Origin: Mageeibacillus sp. UBA5770
GTDB taxonomy: Bacteria; Bacillota_A; Clostridia; Saccharofermentanales; Saccharofermentanaceae
DNA length: 41,813 bases
Assembly (NCBI GenBank): GCA_002418705.1
Contig: DIEQ01000108.1
Span: 23,774-65,586, forward strand
Direction of reading: 5' to 3'
In this document: piece by piece, positions 16,653-24,641 of the stretch
Numbering within the stretch: the stretch's first letter is position 1
Layout of the letters: the number at the start of each line of letters is the position of its first letter
Notes under the pieces: model-generated
The model's input: only the letters and a program-made list of their open reading frames with translations
The model's database searches: none
Told to the model about the DNA's origin: nothing
Made by a program: the position numbers and the translations under genes

Positions 16653-17792
16653 ATGAAAAAGATAATTCTTATTCCAGACTCATTTAAAGGAACGATGAGT
16701 TCCGGAGAAATCTGCAGCATAATGAATGAGTCGATAAAAAAGATATATCCTGCATCACAGGTAATATCAATACCAGTTGCAGACGGCGGGGAAGGAAGTG
16801 TCGATGCGTTCCTATATGCTGTTGGCGGAAAAAAACAGAGCGTTATTGTAAAAGGTCCATTCTTTAATGATATGGAATCCTATTATGGAATCATCGACAA
16901 CGGGGATACGGCCGTCATTGAAATGGCAGCATGTGCCGGCCTGCCGCTAGTCGGGGATAACAGGGATGTTAAAAATACAACAACGTACGGTGTTGGCCAG
17001 CTGATTTCTGCGGCCCTTCAGAACGGCTGCAAAAAAATCATTATGGGACTTGGCGGAAGTGCTACAAATGATGCTGGGGCAGGTGCCGCTGCAGCATTAG
17101 GTGTTATATTTACAAATACAAAAGGCGAAGAATTTATCCCTGTCGGAGGTACACTTGCCGACATTGCCCACATCAATGTCAGCGGCATGGATCCGGCACT
17201 AAAAACCATCGAGTTTATAGCGATGTGTGATATTGATAATCCACTTTACGGACCGACAGGAGCTGCCTGCATCTTTGGCCCCCAAAAGGGAGCTACCCCC
17301 GAGATTGCAGCTGAACTTGATAACGGTCTGCTGCATATTGCCGAAGTAATCAAAGCTGATTTGCATAAGGATGTCTCCGGGCTTAAAGGTGCGGGTTCAG
17401 CAGGCGGAATGGGCGGGGGGATGGTTGCATTCTTCAACTCGAAATTACAGATGGGCATCGAAACCGTTCTCGATACCGTTAATTTTGATGAAATAGTCAA
17501 AGGCGCAGATATCGTTTTCAGCGGTGAGGGAAAGATTGATTCCCAGTCAATCAGAGGTAAAGTCGTAATTGGAGTCGCGAGACGGACAAAAAAGGCGAAT
17601 GTGCCCCTTGTTGCCATCGTTGGAGATATCGGAGATGATATTGAGGGGGCCTATGATGAGGGCGTCAGTGCAATATTCAGTATAAATCGCGTTGCCGTCG
17701 ATTTTAAAGAGGCACAGCCCAGGGCGAAAGACGATTTAGCGCTTACGATGGATAATCTCATGCGGTTTATTCATAGATTAGAGGTCAAATAG
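16653..17792 (+). CDS. glxK: Glycerate kinase, type I (GlxK/GarK family)
   Basis: A 379-residue cytoplasmic kinase that phosphorylates D-glycerate with ATP; bacterial members make 2-phosphoglycerate. Diagnostic motifs are ILIPDSFKGTMSSGEIC at the N-terminus, PVADGGEGSVDAFL, GLGGSATNDAGAGAA, CDIDNPLYGPTGAA, GPQKGATPEI and FSGEGKIDSQSIRGKV. The length is normal. The RBS AAGAGG lies upstream of the ATG. With cdaR and gntP before it, it completes a glycerate uptake-to-glycolysis unit. The oxaloacetate decarboxylase operon begins downstream with its own promoter. Confidence 0.95.
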   Translation: MKKIILIPDSFKGTMSSGEICSIMNESIKKIYPASQVISIPVADGGEGSVDAFLYAVGGKKQSVIVKGPFFNDMESYYGIIDNGDTAVIEMAACAGLPLVGDNRDVKNTTTYGVGQLISAALQNGCKKIIMGLGGSATNDAGAGAAAALGVIFTNTKGEEFIPVGGTLADIAHINVSGMDPALKTIEFIAMCDIDNPLYGPTGAACIFGPQKGATPEIAAELDNGLLHIAEVIKADLHKDVSGLKGAGSAGGMGGGMVAFFNSKLQMGIETVLDTVNFDEIVKGADIVFSGEGKIDSQSIRGKVVIGVARRTKKANVPLVAIVGDIGDDIEGAYDEGVSAIFSINRVAVDFKEAQPRAKDDLALTMDNLMRFIHRLEVK

Positions 17793-17854
17793 ATGCTGTT
17801 TATTGTGCCGGAGCCTTAAAATTTAATCCGCTTGTTAAAAACAGAAAATGGGCG

Positions 17855-17883
17855 TTGACTTTCCTTCATGGCAACTGTAACAT
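17855..17883 (+). promoter_or_regulatory. Promoter of the decarboxylase operon
   Basis: TTGACT (17855-17860), a 17-base spacer and TAACAT (17878-17883). Transcription would begin near 17890, giving a leader of about 130 bases before the first gene. Confidence 0.55.
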
Positions 17884-17929
17884 CAGAATAATTGAATATT
17901 CCAAATCCGGTTGGGCAGGCGACTGCTTC

Positions 17930-17985
17930 AAGTTTTGTGGCTTAAGGGTGGAGAGCTTCGCACGAAGTTTTGTGCCCTTTTTTTA
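17930..17985 (+). promoter_or_regulatory. Leader attenuator: terminator with a competing hairpin
   Basis: A hairpin (17944-17979, arms AAGGGTG and AGAGCTTC against GAAGTTTT and TGCCCTT) is followed by a run of seven T: a good Rho-independent terminator placed before the first gene of the operon. The string AAGTTTTGTG in its 3' arm is duplicated at 17930-17939 just upstream. That copy can pair with the same 5' arm (17949-17958), which would prevent the terminator. A short GCAG-GCGA-CTGC hairpin (17915-17926) precedes it. The layout is that of a riboswitch or attenuator; the signal is unknown. Confidence 0.5.
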
Positions 17986-18021
17986 TTAAACATTCTAATA
18001 ATCAAAGGAGTTGTGACATCT

Positions 18022-19398
18022 ATGAAAGTGAATTTTACTGAAACGGTGCTGCGCGACGCAAATCAATCCCTTATCGCCACTCGAATGCCTTTTTCGGATT
18101 TCGAATCTGTTCTGGAAACTCTGGACAAGGCAGGGTATTACTCCCTTGAATGCTGGGGAGGTGCAACCTTTGATTCCTGCCTTCGTTACTTAAATGAAGA
18201 TCCGTGGGAGCGACTCCGGAAAATCAAGGCAAAAGTCAAAAACACGAAGCTTCAAATGCTCCTTCGCGGGCAGAATATTCTTGGATATAAGCATTATCCG
18301 GATGATGTTGTGAGGAAGTTTGTTGCTCATGCGGTACAGGACGGAATGGATATTTTCCGGATATTTGATGCACTGAATGACTTCCGCAACATTGAAGTTG
18401 CTGTAGATGAGACGCTGAAGCAAGGTGCTCATGCGCAGGGCTGCATCTGCTATACGACAAGTCCGATACATAATCTGGAAAAATATGCTGCGATGGGCAA
18501 AGAACTTGAAGCCCTCGGCGTAAATTCCATCTGCATTAAGGATATGGCGGGAATCATGGGGCCGCAGGAAGCATACGATCTGATAAAGGCCCTAAAAGCA
18601 ACGGTTAAAGTACCTGTATTTCTTCATACACATTCCACAACGGGTCTCGGTCCGATCACGTACGCAAAGGCCGTTGAGGCAGGCTGTGACGGCATTGATA
18701 CTGCCATCTCATCTTTCTCAGGCGGAACATCCCAGCCTTCGACAGAGACCCTGAACTATGCTCTGAAACAAATGGGCTATTCAACTGACTTAGATGAAAA
18801 AGTATTAAAGGAGATCAATGATTTTTTCAAGCCGCTAAAGGCAAAATATCTTGCATCCGGCCTGATGGATACTTTTGTCCTGGGCACGGAGACCGATGCC
18901 CTGATATACCAGGTGCCGGGCGGCATGCTGTCCAATCTTATTTCTCAGCTGAAGACACAAAACGCAATTGACAAGCTTGATGCTGTGCTTGAAGAGACCC
19001 CTAAGGTGAGGAAGGATCTCGGTTATCCTCCGCTTGTTACTCCGATGAGTCAGATTGTCGGCGTACAGGCAGCTTCCAATGTCCTTGCCGGCGAGCGGTA
19101 CAAGAACATATCCAATGAGGTCAAATCATATCTTCGCGGTGAATACGGCAAAGCACCTGGAGAAGTCAGCGAAGAACTTGTAAGAAAAGTACTCGGAGAT
19201 GATAAGCCAATAACGACAAGATTTGCCGATACACTCGAACCGGCATTTGAGAAGATCAAGCTCCAGCTTGGAAGCCTTGCCCGCAGTGATGAAGATGTTC
19301 TTTCCTATATTGCTTTCCCGCAGATTGCCGAGAAGTTTTTCAAGGACAGGGAAGACCGCGAGAGCCAGATCGTTAACTATACAATCGTTAAGAAGTAG
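18022..19398 (+). CDS. oadA: Oxaloacetate decarboxylase alpha subunit (carboxyltransferase domain only)
   Basis: A 458-residue biotin-dependent carboxyltransferase that moves CO2 from oxaloacetate to biotin. The start at 18022 is set by AAAGGAG (18004-18010); the frame stays open upstream, but without an RBS. Motifs are NFTETVLRDANQSL (catalytic Asp12 region), LRGQNILGYKHY, ICIKDMAG (Lys173, the carboxylated metal ligand in this family) and FLHTHSTTG (metal ligands His202 and His204). Full OadA proteins are about 590 residues and end in a biotinyl domain; this one stops before it, and the carrier is a separate gene at 19765. The gamma gene follows at once. Pyruvate carboxylase subunit B is less likely, because a sodium-pump beta subunit is in the operon and biotin carboxylase is not. 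Confidence 0.93.
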   Translation: MKVNFTETVLRDANQSLIATRMPFSDFESVLETLDKAGYYSLECWGGATFDSCLRYLNEDPWERLRKIKAKVKNTKLQMLLRGQNILGYKHYPDDVVRKFVAHAVQDGMDIFRIFDALNDFRNIEVAVDETLKQGAHAQGCICYTTSPIHNLEKYAAMGKELEALGVNSICIKDMAGIMGPQEAYDLIKALKATVKVPVFLHTHSTTGLGPITYAKAVEAGCDGIDTAISSFSGGTSQPSTETLNYALKQMGYSTDLDEKVLKEINDFFKPLKAKYLASGLMDTFVLGTETDALIYQVPGGMLSNLISQLKTQNAIDKLDAVLEETPKVRKDLGYPPLVTPMSQIVGVQAASNVLAGERYKNISNEVKSYLRGEYGKAPGEVSEELVRKVLGDDKPITTRFADTLEPAFEKIKLQLGSLARSDEDVLSYIAFPQIAEKFFKDREDRESQIVNYTIVKK

Positions 19399-19410
19399 GA
19401 GGCCCAAAAT

Positions 19411-19740
19411 ATGAGCGTGCTCGAAAGTTTTCCTGTAGCGCTTTTTGTCTTTGCCATGGTTTTTGCGCTGCTTGCCGTCTTATATATCCTTATTGTTTTA
19501 TTTTCCATTGGAATTCGTGCTGTTGAGAAAAGACACAGGGCGGCCGGGGCAAGAATTATTGTACCGGAACCTGCTGCGGCTGCGGTGCCAGCTGAACCCG
19601 AAGAGATTTTTTCGTCAGGACAACTCAAACTGCAGAATGTTGATGAGCGTACAGCTGCCATGATTATGGCGATTGTAAGCGATGAATCCGGTATTCCGCT
19701 GTCTGAATTGTGTTTCAAATCCATAAAGGCAAAAGTGTAG
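19411..19740 (+). CDS. oadG: Decarboxylase gamma subunit (OadG/MmdD type)
   Basis: A 109-residue small membrane-anchor subunit of sodium-pumping decarboxylases. It has one N-terminal transmembrane helix at about residues 9-34 (ALFVFAMVFALLAVLYILIV), then a charged and Ala/Pro-rich linker (PEPAAAAVPAEPEE) and a C-terminal cytoplasmic segment. In known enzymes the gamma subunit holds the alpha subunit to the membrane pump. The sequence itself is weakly conserved, so the call relies on topology and on its place between oadA and the biotin carrier gene. The RBS TAGGAGG is close to the ATG; the gap from oadA is 12 bases. Confidence 0.82.
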   Translation: MSVLESFPVALFVFAMVFALLAVLYILIVLFSIGIRAVEKRHRAAGARIIVPEPAAAAVPAEPEEIFSSGQLKLQNVDERTAAMIMAIVSDESGIPLSELCFKSIKAKV

Positions 19741-19764
19741 AAAATTTTGAACGGAGGGAATCTC

Positions 19765-20151
19765 ATGATATATGTAGTTACTATTAATGACAAAGAGTAT
19801 GAAGTTGAAGTAGAACTCGGCAAAGCAAATATCATAAAAACAACAGTCGTAACGGCTCCTGCAGCACAGGCGGCCCCCGCTTTTACACCTGCTCCCGTTT
19901 CTGTACCGGTTTCTCAGCCGGCAGCCATCGCTTCAGGCTCGGAAATTATAAAAGCGCCCATGCCCGGTACCATTCTGGATATTAAAGTCCAGCCCGGCCA
20001 GATGATAAAAAAAGGCGAAATCATTCTGATTCTTGAAGCTATGAAAATGGAGAACGAAGTCCTTTCTTCTGCCGCTGGTGTTGTCAAACAAATAGTCGTT
20101 GCAAAAAACGCTATTGTCTCCACCGGTGACGCACTTGTCGTTATTCAGTAA
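19765..20151 (+). CDS. Biotin carboxyl carrier protein of the decarboxylase
   Basis: A 128-residue carrier. The biotin attachment site is EAMKMEN, with Lys94 about 35 residues from the end as in all biotinyl domains. An Ala/Pro-rich flexible linker at about 32-63 (APAAQAAPAFTPAPVSVPV) gives the swinging arm. The start at 19765 is chosen because GGAGGG precedes it by a few bases; a TTG six codons earlier has no RBS. Carboxybiotin made by the alpha subunit is carried to the membrane beta subunit. The separate carrier explains why OadA here lacks its usual biotinyl tail. The beta gene begins 11 bases after the stop. Confidence 0.93.
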   Translation: MIYVVTINDKEYEVEVELGKANIIKTTVVTAPAAQAAPAFTPAPVSVPVSQPAAIASGSEIIKAPMPGTILDIKVQPGQMIKKGEIILILEAMKMENEVLSSAAGVVKQIVVAKNAIVSTGDALVVIQ

Positions 20152-20162
20152 GGGGGAGAGTC

Positions 20163-21299
20163 ATGATTATTGAAGCCTTAAAAACGATATGGAACAGTTC
20201 TGGCTTTTCAGCAATGACGATACAGCAATTTATTATGATTGCTGTCGCATGCATACTGATTTATCTGGCTATTGTAAAAAAATTCGAGCCGCTTCTACTG
20301 CTTCCCATCGCGTTTGGTGTACTGCTGGCAAACCTTCCGCTGACAGGACTCATGGATGGACCTGCATCTTCATCGGAACCGGGCGGTCTCCTTTACTATT
20401 TATACCAGGGTGTAAAGCTTGGCATATATCCGTCCCTTATTTTCCTTGGAATTGGAGCAATGACTGATTTTGGGCCCTTGATTGCCCGTCCGTCAAGCCT
20501 GTTCCTTGGTGCTGCTGCACAATTCGGCATAATCATTGCATTTATAGTGGCAATCGCACTGGGATTCGATCCTCAGGAGGCATCCTCAATCGGGATAATC
20601 GGAGGTGCGGACGGTCCCACTGCCATTTATCTGACATCCAGGCTGGCTCCGCATTTATTGCCTGCGATTGCTATTGCGGCTTACTCCTATATGGCCTTGA
20701 TCCCACTGATACAGCCTCCGATCATGCGCGCAATTACAACAGAAAAAGAACGCAAAATAAAAATGAAGCAGCTGCGTGAGGTTTCAAAACTTGAAAAAGT
20801 TTGTTTCCCTATCGTTGTCACGATTTTATGCGTACTCCTTTTACCGGCTGTTGCTCCGCTCATCGGCATGCTGATGCTTGGCAACCTGTTTAAGGAATCC
20901 GGCGTTGTGGAGCGCCTGTCATCAACAGCACAAAACGCATTGATTAACATCGTTACCATATTTCTTGGTGTTACGGTTGGCGCGACTGCTAAAGCCGAGA
21001 CGTTTTTACAGCCGGAGACGCTCAAGATTATCGCGTTAGGCCTGATGGCATTTATGTTCAGCACGGCAGGCGGCCTGCTCTTAGGTAAGGTTATGTGTGT
21101 GATGTCGGGCGGCAAAATTAATCCTCTTATTGGTTCTGCTGGTGTATCCGCGGTTCCTATGGCAGCTCGTGTATCACAGGTTGAAGGACAGAAGGCAAGG
21201 CCGGGCAACTACCTTCTGATGCATGCAATGGGACCCAATGTAGCGGGTGTTATCGGTTCAGCCGTTGCGGCAGGAATATTGTTATCTCTTTTTGGCTGA
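20163..21299 (+). CDS. oadB: Sodium-pumping decarboxylase beta subunit
   Basis: A 378-residue polytopic membrane protein that decarboxylates carboxybiotin and exports Na+. Family motifs are visible: LPIAFGVLLANLP near the N-terminus, FLGIGAMTDFGPLIARP with the conserved Asp, IGIIGGADGPTAIYLTSRLA (the most conserved block, with an Asp involved in Na+ movement), GNLFKESGVVERL, and NPLIGSAGVSAVPMAARVSQ. The GGADGPTAIYL block does not separate OadB from the methylmalonyl-CoA (MmdB) and glutaconyl-CoA (GcdB) homologues; the alpha subunit does, in favour of oxaloacetate. RBS GGGGGAG lies before the ATG. A very strong terminator at 21345-21394 ends the operon. Confidence 0.94.
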   Translation: MIIEALKTIWNSSGFSAMTIQQFIMIAVACILIYLAIVKKFEPLLLLPIAFGVLLANLPLTGLMDGPASSSEPGGLLYYLYQGVKLGIYPSLIFLGIGAMTDFGPLIARPSSLFLGAAAQFGIIIAFIVAIALGFDPQEASSIGIIGGADGPTAIYLTSRLAPHLLPAIAIAAYSYMALIPLIQPPIMRAITTEKERKIKMKQLREVSKLEKVCFPIVVTILCVLLLPAVAPLIGMLMLGNLFKESGVVERLSSTAQNALINIVTIFLGVTVGATAKAETFLQPETLKIIALGLMAFMFSTAGGLLLGKVMCVMSGGKINPLIGSAGVSAVPMAARVSQVEGQKARPGNYLLMHAMGPNVAGVIGSAVAAGILLSLFG

Positions 21300-21344
21300 A
21301 ATACTTGTCCGGTTAACTGCAGATTTGCTTGTGATTTAATTCAT

Positions 21345-21394
21345 AGCTGTCAGACTTCCTAACGATCAGGCAGGAAGTCTGACAGCTGTTTTTT
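21345..21394 (+). terminator. Terminator of the decarboxylase operon
   Basis: A perfect 16-base stem (21345-21360 against 21372-21387, beginning AGCTGTCAG and ending CTGACAGCT) with an 11-base loop and a GTTTTTT tail. The strongest terminator in the window. Confidence 0.9.
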
Positions 21395-21424
21395 ATATGA
21401 TTCAATTCGGGAAATATGCAAGCC

Positions 21425-21453
21425 TTGTTCGAATTTGTTTATGAGTGTACAAT
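21425..21453 (+). promoter_or_regulatory. Putative promoter of the first YesM/YesN pair
   Basis: TTGTTC (21425-21430), 17 bases, TACAAT (21448-21453). A modest -35 box and a good -10 box just after the previous terminator and about 80 bases before the kinase gene. Confidence 0.45.
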
Positions 21454-21531
21454 TTTCTCAAGCTGTATGGTGTTATTATTCATTAAATTGAACATAGACA
21501 GGCAAGCCATTCATGCATCGGGGAAAAGAAG

Positions 21532-23415
21532 ATGGGCGAAAAAGTTCACGGGCTGAGAAATAATATACAGGCTCTTGCCAACCGGCTTAATAAATCAGTC
21601 TACTCAACATTCAGGCGCAGTCTTCGCAGAAGACTGGCTGCGCTGATTCTTTTGATTGCCATCGGCCCGCTGTCTGTAGCAACGGCGATTTCTTATTACA
21701 ATTCCAAGCAGGCGATGGAGAGCAAGGTTCTCGGGCAGGATGCTGCTCAGATTGAATGGGTTCAGAAGTCTCTTGAAGGCAATCTTGACCGAATGAATAA
21801 GACACTTGCCGCCTTTTTTTATGAGAACCTGGTTGATTTTTATATCTCCAAGATAGGTACGGACAGCAATCTTGCAACTCTGGCCTCTGCTTATTTTAAG
21901 GACAAACTCGGTACAAGCCTTTATGCAAATATTAAAGACGTCGAAGGCATTGCTCTTTTCATCCCCGGGAAAAACATCGCATACAAATCATCACAGTCCT
22001 CCACAACAGAAATAATAACGTTAGAAGACGGGTTCTTCGAGAGCAATGTGATCCTGGGCTCCGAACACGACCTGGTCGTTGCCAATACGGAGAATCTGAA
22101 CTTCAGCCCCTATTCCGAACCTTCCAGCGGCCTGTATCTCAAAAAGTATTATCGTAATTTTAAGGATCACAGCATCCAGGGCATTCTCGTGGTGCAGCTG
22201 CGCTGGAATTTTTTGCAGGAAACAATGGATCTTTTGAAGAGCGGTGATGATAGCCGGGTATTTCTTATGAACGCTGACGGTGAACTTATTGTGGAAACAG
22301 ACACCTCAACCTTTCCTGCAGACCGGATGAAGCAGCTGCTGCTGCAAATGGAAGAAAATAAAAACGACATCACAGCAAAGAAGTACCAGATATTTGACGG
22401 TCAGTATGTTTTTATTGAGAAACTGGCAGACGAAATCTACCTGTGTAAGACGATTCCTACAAGTGTCGTCAGCGCATCATACACTAAGACGCTGGATTTC
22501 CAGATAATGATGATCCTGATAACAGCAGGTCTGGTTATTTTGTTGACATTCTTTATCAGCTCGCGCATGACCCGGCCCATTCTGCGCCTGGCTTCCTCCA
22601 TGCAGGGGATGGGTTCGACGATCGAAGATATTTCGAATTTGAAGATACCGGAAATTACTTCTAATGATGAGATAAAAATCCTTGAGCAGAGCTACAGGAT
22701 GATGCTGCAGCGCATTAAGGAATTAATTGACAGCGAATATCTGCAGAAAATAAAACTGCAGGAAGCCTATCTTATGGCGCTCCAGGCCCAGATTAATCCG
22801 CATTTTATGTATAACACGCTGCAGATGATCGGCGGTATGGCAGTTGAAAATAACTCGCCGCAGATCTATGAGGCGATCACGGCATTCAGCAATATGATGC
22901 GCTATAACATGCGTTCCGGCGAGGATCTGGTTACTCTGCGGGATGAGATGAACAATGTGGGCAACTATCTGAAGATTCAGCAAATGCGTTCTGACGGAAA
23001 GCTTGACATAAGAACACAAGTCGACCCGGCCGTTGACGGTTATATGATACCCAAGCTTTCGATACAGCCGCTTGTAGAGAATATCTTCAAGCATGGATTC
23101 GTCAAGACAGTCAGGAAACACCGCATTCAAATCCGGATTAAAGAACTGTCAGATTGTATTGAAATCCAGGTCGAAGATAACGGGAAAGGAATTTCGGACG
23201 AAAAACTTGCTGAGATTCGCACTTCGCTGGCGGTGCCTTCGTCTCTGTCCATGAAAAAACTGGAGAATCTAGGACTTGGCAATATTCACAACCGGATACG
23301 GCTGTTTTTCGGAGAAGCCTATGGCTTATCAGTTGACAGTGCCTACGGCAAAAAAACCGTTATGACAATGAAAATCGGTAAAGTTCTTCCGGCGGAGGTG
23401 CAGCTCCATGATTAA
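21532..23415 (+). CDS. Sensor histidine kinase, YesM/LytS-like (first pair)
   Basis: A 627-residue membrane kinase. The order is a basic cytoplasmic start, TM1 about 32-54, an extracellular sensing region to about 320, TM2 about 324-344 (IMMILITAGLVILLTFFIS), a HAMP-like linker, a His_kinase segment with phospho-acceptor His424 in QAQINPHFMYNTLQ, and an ATPase domain with N-box PLVENIFKHGF, G1 VEDNGKGI and G2 GLGNIHNRIRLFFG. The family autophosphorylates on sensing sugars or other external cues. It overlaps its regulator gene by 8 bases and lies directly upstream of a beta-glycoside transport and hydrolysis set, which it probably controls. The ligand is unknown. Confidence 0.93.
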   Translation: MGEKVHGLRNNIQALANRLNKSVYSTFRRSLRRRLAALILLIAIGPLSVATAISYYNSKQAMESKVLGQDAAQIEWVQKSLEGNLDRMNKTLAAFFYENLVDFYISKIGTDSNLATLASAYFKDKLGTSLYANIKDVEGIALFIPGKNIAYKSSQSSTTEIITLEDGFFESNVILGSEHDLVVANTENLNFSPYSEPSSGLYLKKYYRNFKDHSIQGILVVQLRWNFLQETMDLLKSGDDSRVFLMNADGELIVETDTSTFPADRMKQLLLQMEENKNDITAKKYQIFDGQYVFIEKLADEIYLCKTIPTSVVSASYTKTLDFQIMMILITAGLVILLTFFISSRMTRPILRLASSMQGMGSTIEDISNLKIPEITSNDEIKILEQSYRMMLQRIKELIDSEYLQKIKLQEAYLMALQAQINPHFMYNTLQMIGGMAVENNSPQIYEAITAFSNMMRYNMRSGEDLVTLRDEMNNVGNYLKIQQMRSDGKLDIRTQVDPAVDGYMIPKLSIQPLVENIFKHGFVKTVRKHRIQIRIKELSDCIEIQVEDNGKGISDEKLAEIRTSLAVPSSLSMKKLENLGLGNIHNRIRLFFGEAYGLSVDSAYGKKTVMTMKIGKVLPAEVQLHD

Positions 23416-24508
23416 AGCCATAATTATCGAAGATGAAAAATGGTCGCGGACAGTCCTTAAGGCGTTCGGTGAGTGGGATAAGCTTGGCATCAGCCTTGTC
23501 GGTGAGGCCAGTGACGGTGAAGAGGGTCTGGCACTGATCGAGCGGTTGAATCCGGACATTATCATCACTGACATGAATATGCCGAACATTGACGGAGTTG
23601 AGATTTTGAAGCAGCTTCATGACAGGCACAGCGAAGCCAAGATCATCGTAATCAGCGGGTATGATCTTTTCGACTATATGCGTCAGGCCATTAAGTCGAA
23701 GGCCTTTGAGTATCTGCTTAAACCGATTGACGCATCGGAACTGAACAGGGTTCTCGGCAACTGTGTTAAAGAAATTTACCTGCAGCACAAGAGCGACTTC
23801 ACTCTGGCCTACCAGCAGATGGAAAAACAGCTGATGGAATATCTGGTGGAGCAGCGCAGGCAGCTTACACAGGTGCTGCGCGAAAAGAATTATCTCCTGG
23901 CTGAGAGGCAGATCAGGGAATTAAAAAAGGGTCTCCCGTCAAAAAAAGAAGACGAAATGCTTCTGGTGCGATTGGTCGATGATACGCTGACCACAACAAT
24001 ACAGGAAAACATATTGCTGCCTTCGGGAAAAGATGAGGCGGTGCATAATGCATACAGGAAGCTTAAAAAAGATGCGGAAAAAGGAATTGTGCTGGATACA
24101 TATATGGACTCCCTGCTGAACGTTATTAAAATTGGAATAGATCTTCACAACCAGGTGCTCGAAGACGAAAAGAAGCCGATGGTCGTCCAGGTGAAGGACT
24201 ACATAGACCGGCAGTATGCTGAGAATATAAGTCTCGAGAAGATTGCCAGGCAATTCTATACCAGTAAGGAATATCTAAGCGCGGCTTTTAAGCAGCGCTA
24301 CAAATGCAACATGAGCCAGTATATCCTTCAGCTGAAAATGGAAGAAGCAAAACGGATGATCGAGCGCGGTGTAGCGCTGTCGCAGGTAGCTGAACGGCTC
24401 AGCTATTCTGATGTCCACTATTTTTATAAAGTCTTTAAGAAATATTTCAACGCTTCGCCAAAGGATATGAAGACCCAATATGACGAAGGAAAAAAAGCCG
24501 GATCATAA
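23408..24508 (+). CDS. Response regulator, YesN type (REC + AraC helix-turn-helix)
   Basis: A 366-residue response regulator. The receiver domain covers about 1-120, with acidic pocket IIIEDE and phospho-acceptor Asp55 in IIITDMNMPN, the conserved Ser in IVISGY and Lys in YLLKPID. A linker with helical stretches follows. The AraC-type DNA-binding domain is at about 260-360 (SLEKIARQFYTSKEYLSAAF, then LSYSDVHYFYKVFKKYF). It is made in tandem with its kinase (8-base overlap, translationally coupled). When phosphorylated it should activate the binding-protein operon that starts 134 bases downstream. No terminator is seen after it. Confidence 0.94.
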   Translation: MIKAIIIEDEKWSRTVLKAFGEWDKLGISLVGEASDGEEGLALIERLNPDIIITDMNMPNIDGVEILKQLHDRHSEAKIIVISGYDLFDYMRQAIKSKAFEYLLKPIDASELNRVLGNCVKEIYLQHKSDFTLAYQQMEKQLMEYLVEQRRQLTQVLREKNYLLAERQIRELKKGLPSKKEDEMLLVRLVDDTLTTTIQENILLPSGKDEAVHNAYRKLKKDAEKGIVLDTYMDSLLNVIKIGIDLHNQVLEDEKKPMVVQVKDYIDRQYAENISLEKIARQFYTSKEYLSAAFKQRYKCNMSQYILQLKMEEAKRMIERGVALSQVAERLSYSDVHYFYKVFKKYFNASPKDMKTQYDEGKKAGS

Positions 24509-24641
24509 AAGCAGACATTAATATAGTGCACAAATCCTCCTTAATATTTTCCGGTTTCTTGCCGCACAATGCTGTAAATTGAAGCTGTACCAAAGAGGAG
24601 TGCTGCGAAAGCGGCAAAAAAGAAAACCTAGGAGGAAATAT

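Noticed and set aside
17890..17990. Known riboswitch class (glycine, Na+-I/DUF1646, T-box) in the oad leader
   Set aside because: The leader is too short and I could not find the conserved core of any of these; I report it only as an unassigned attenuator.
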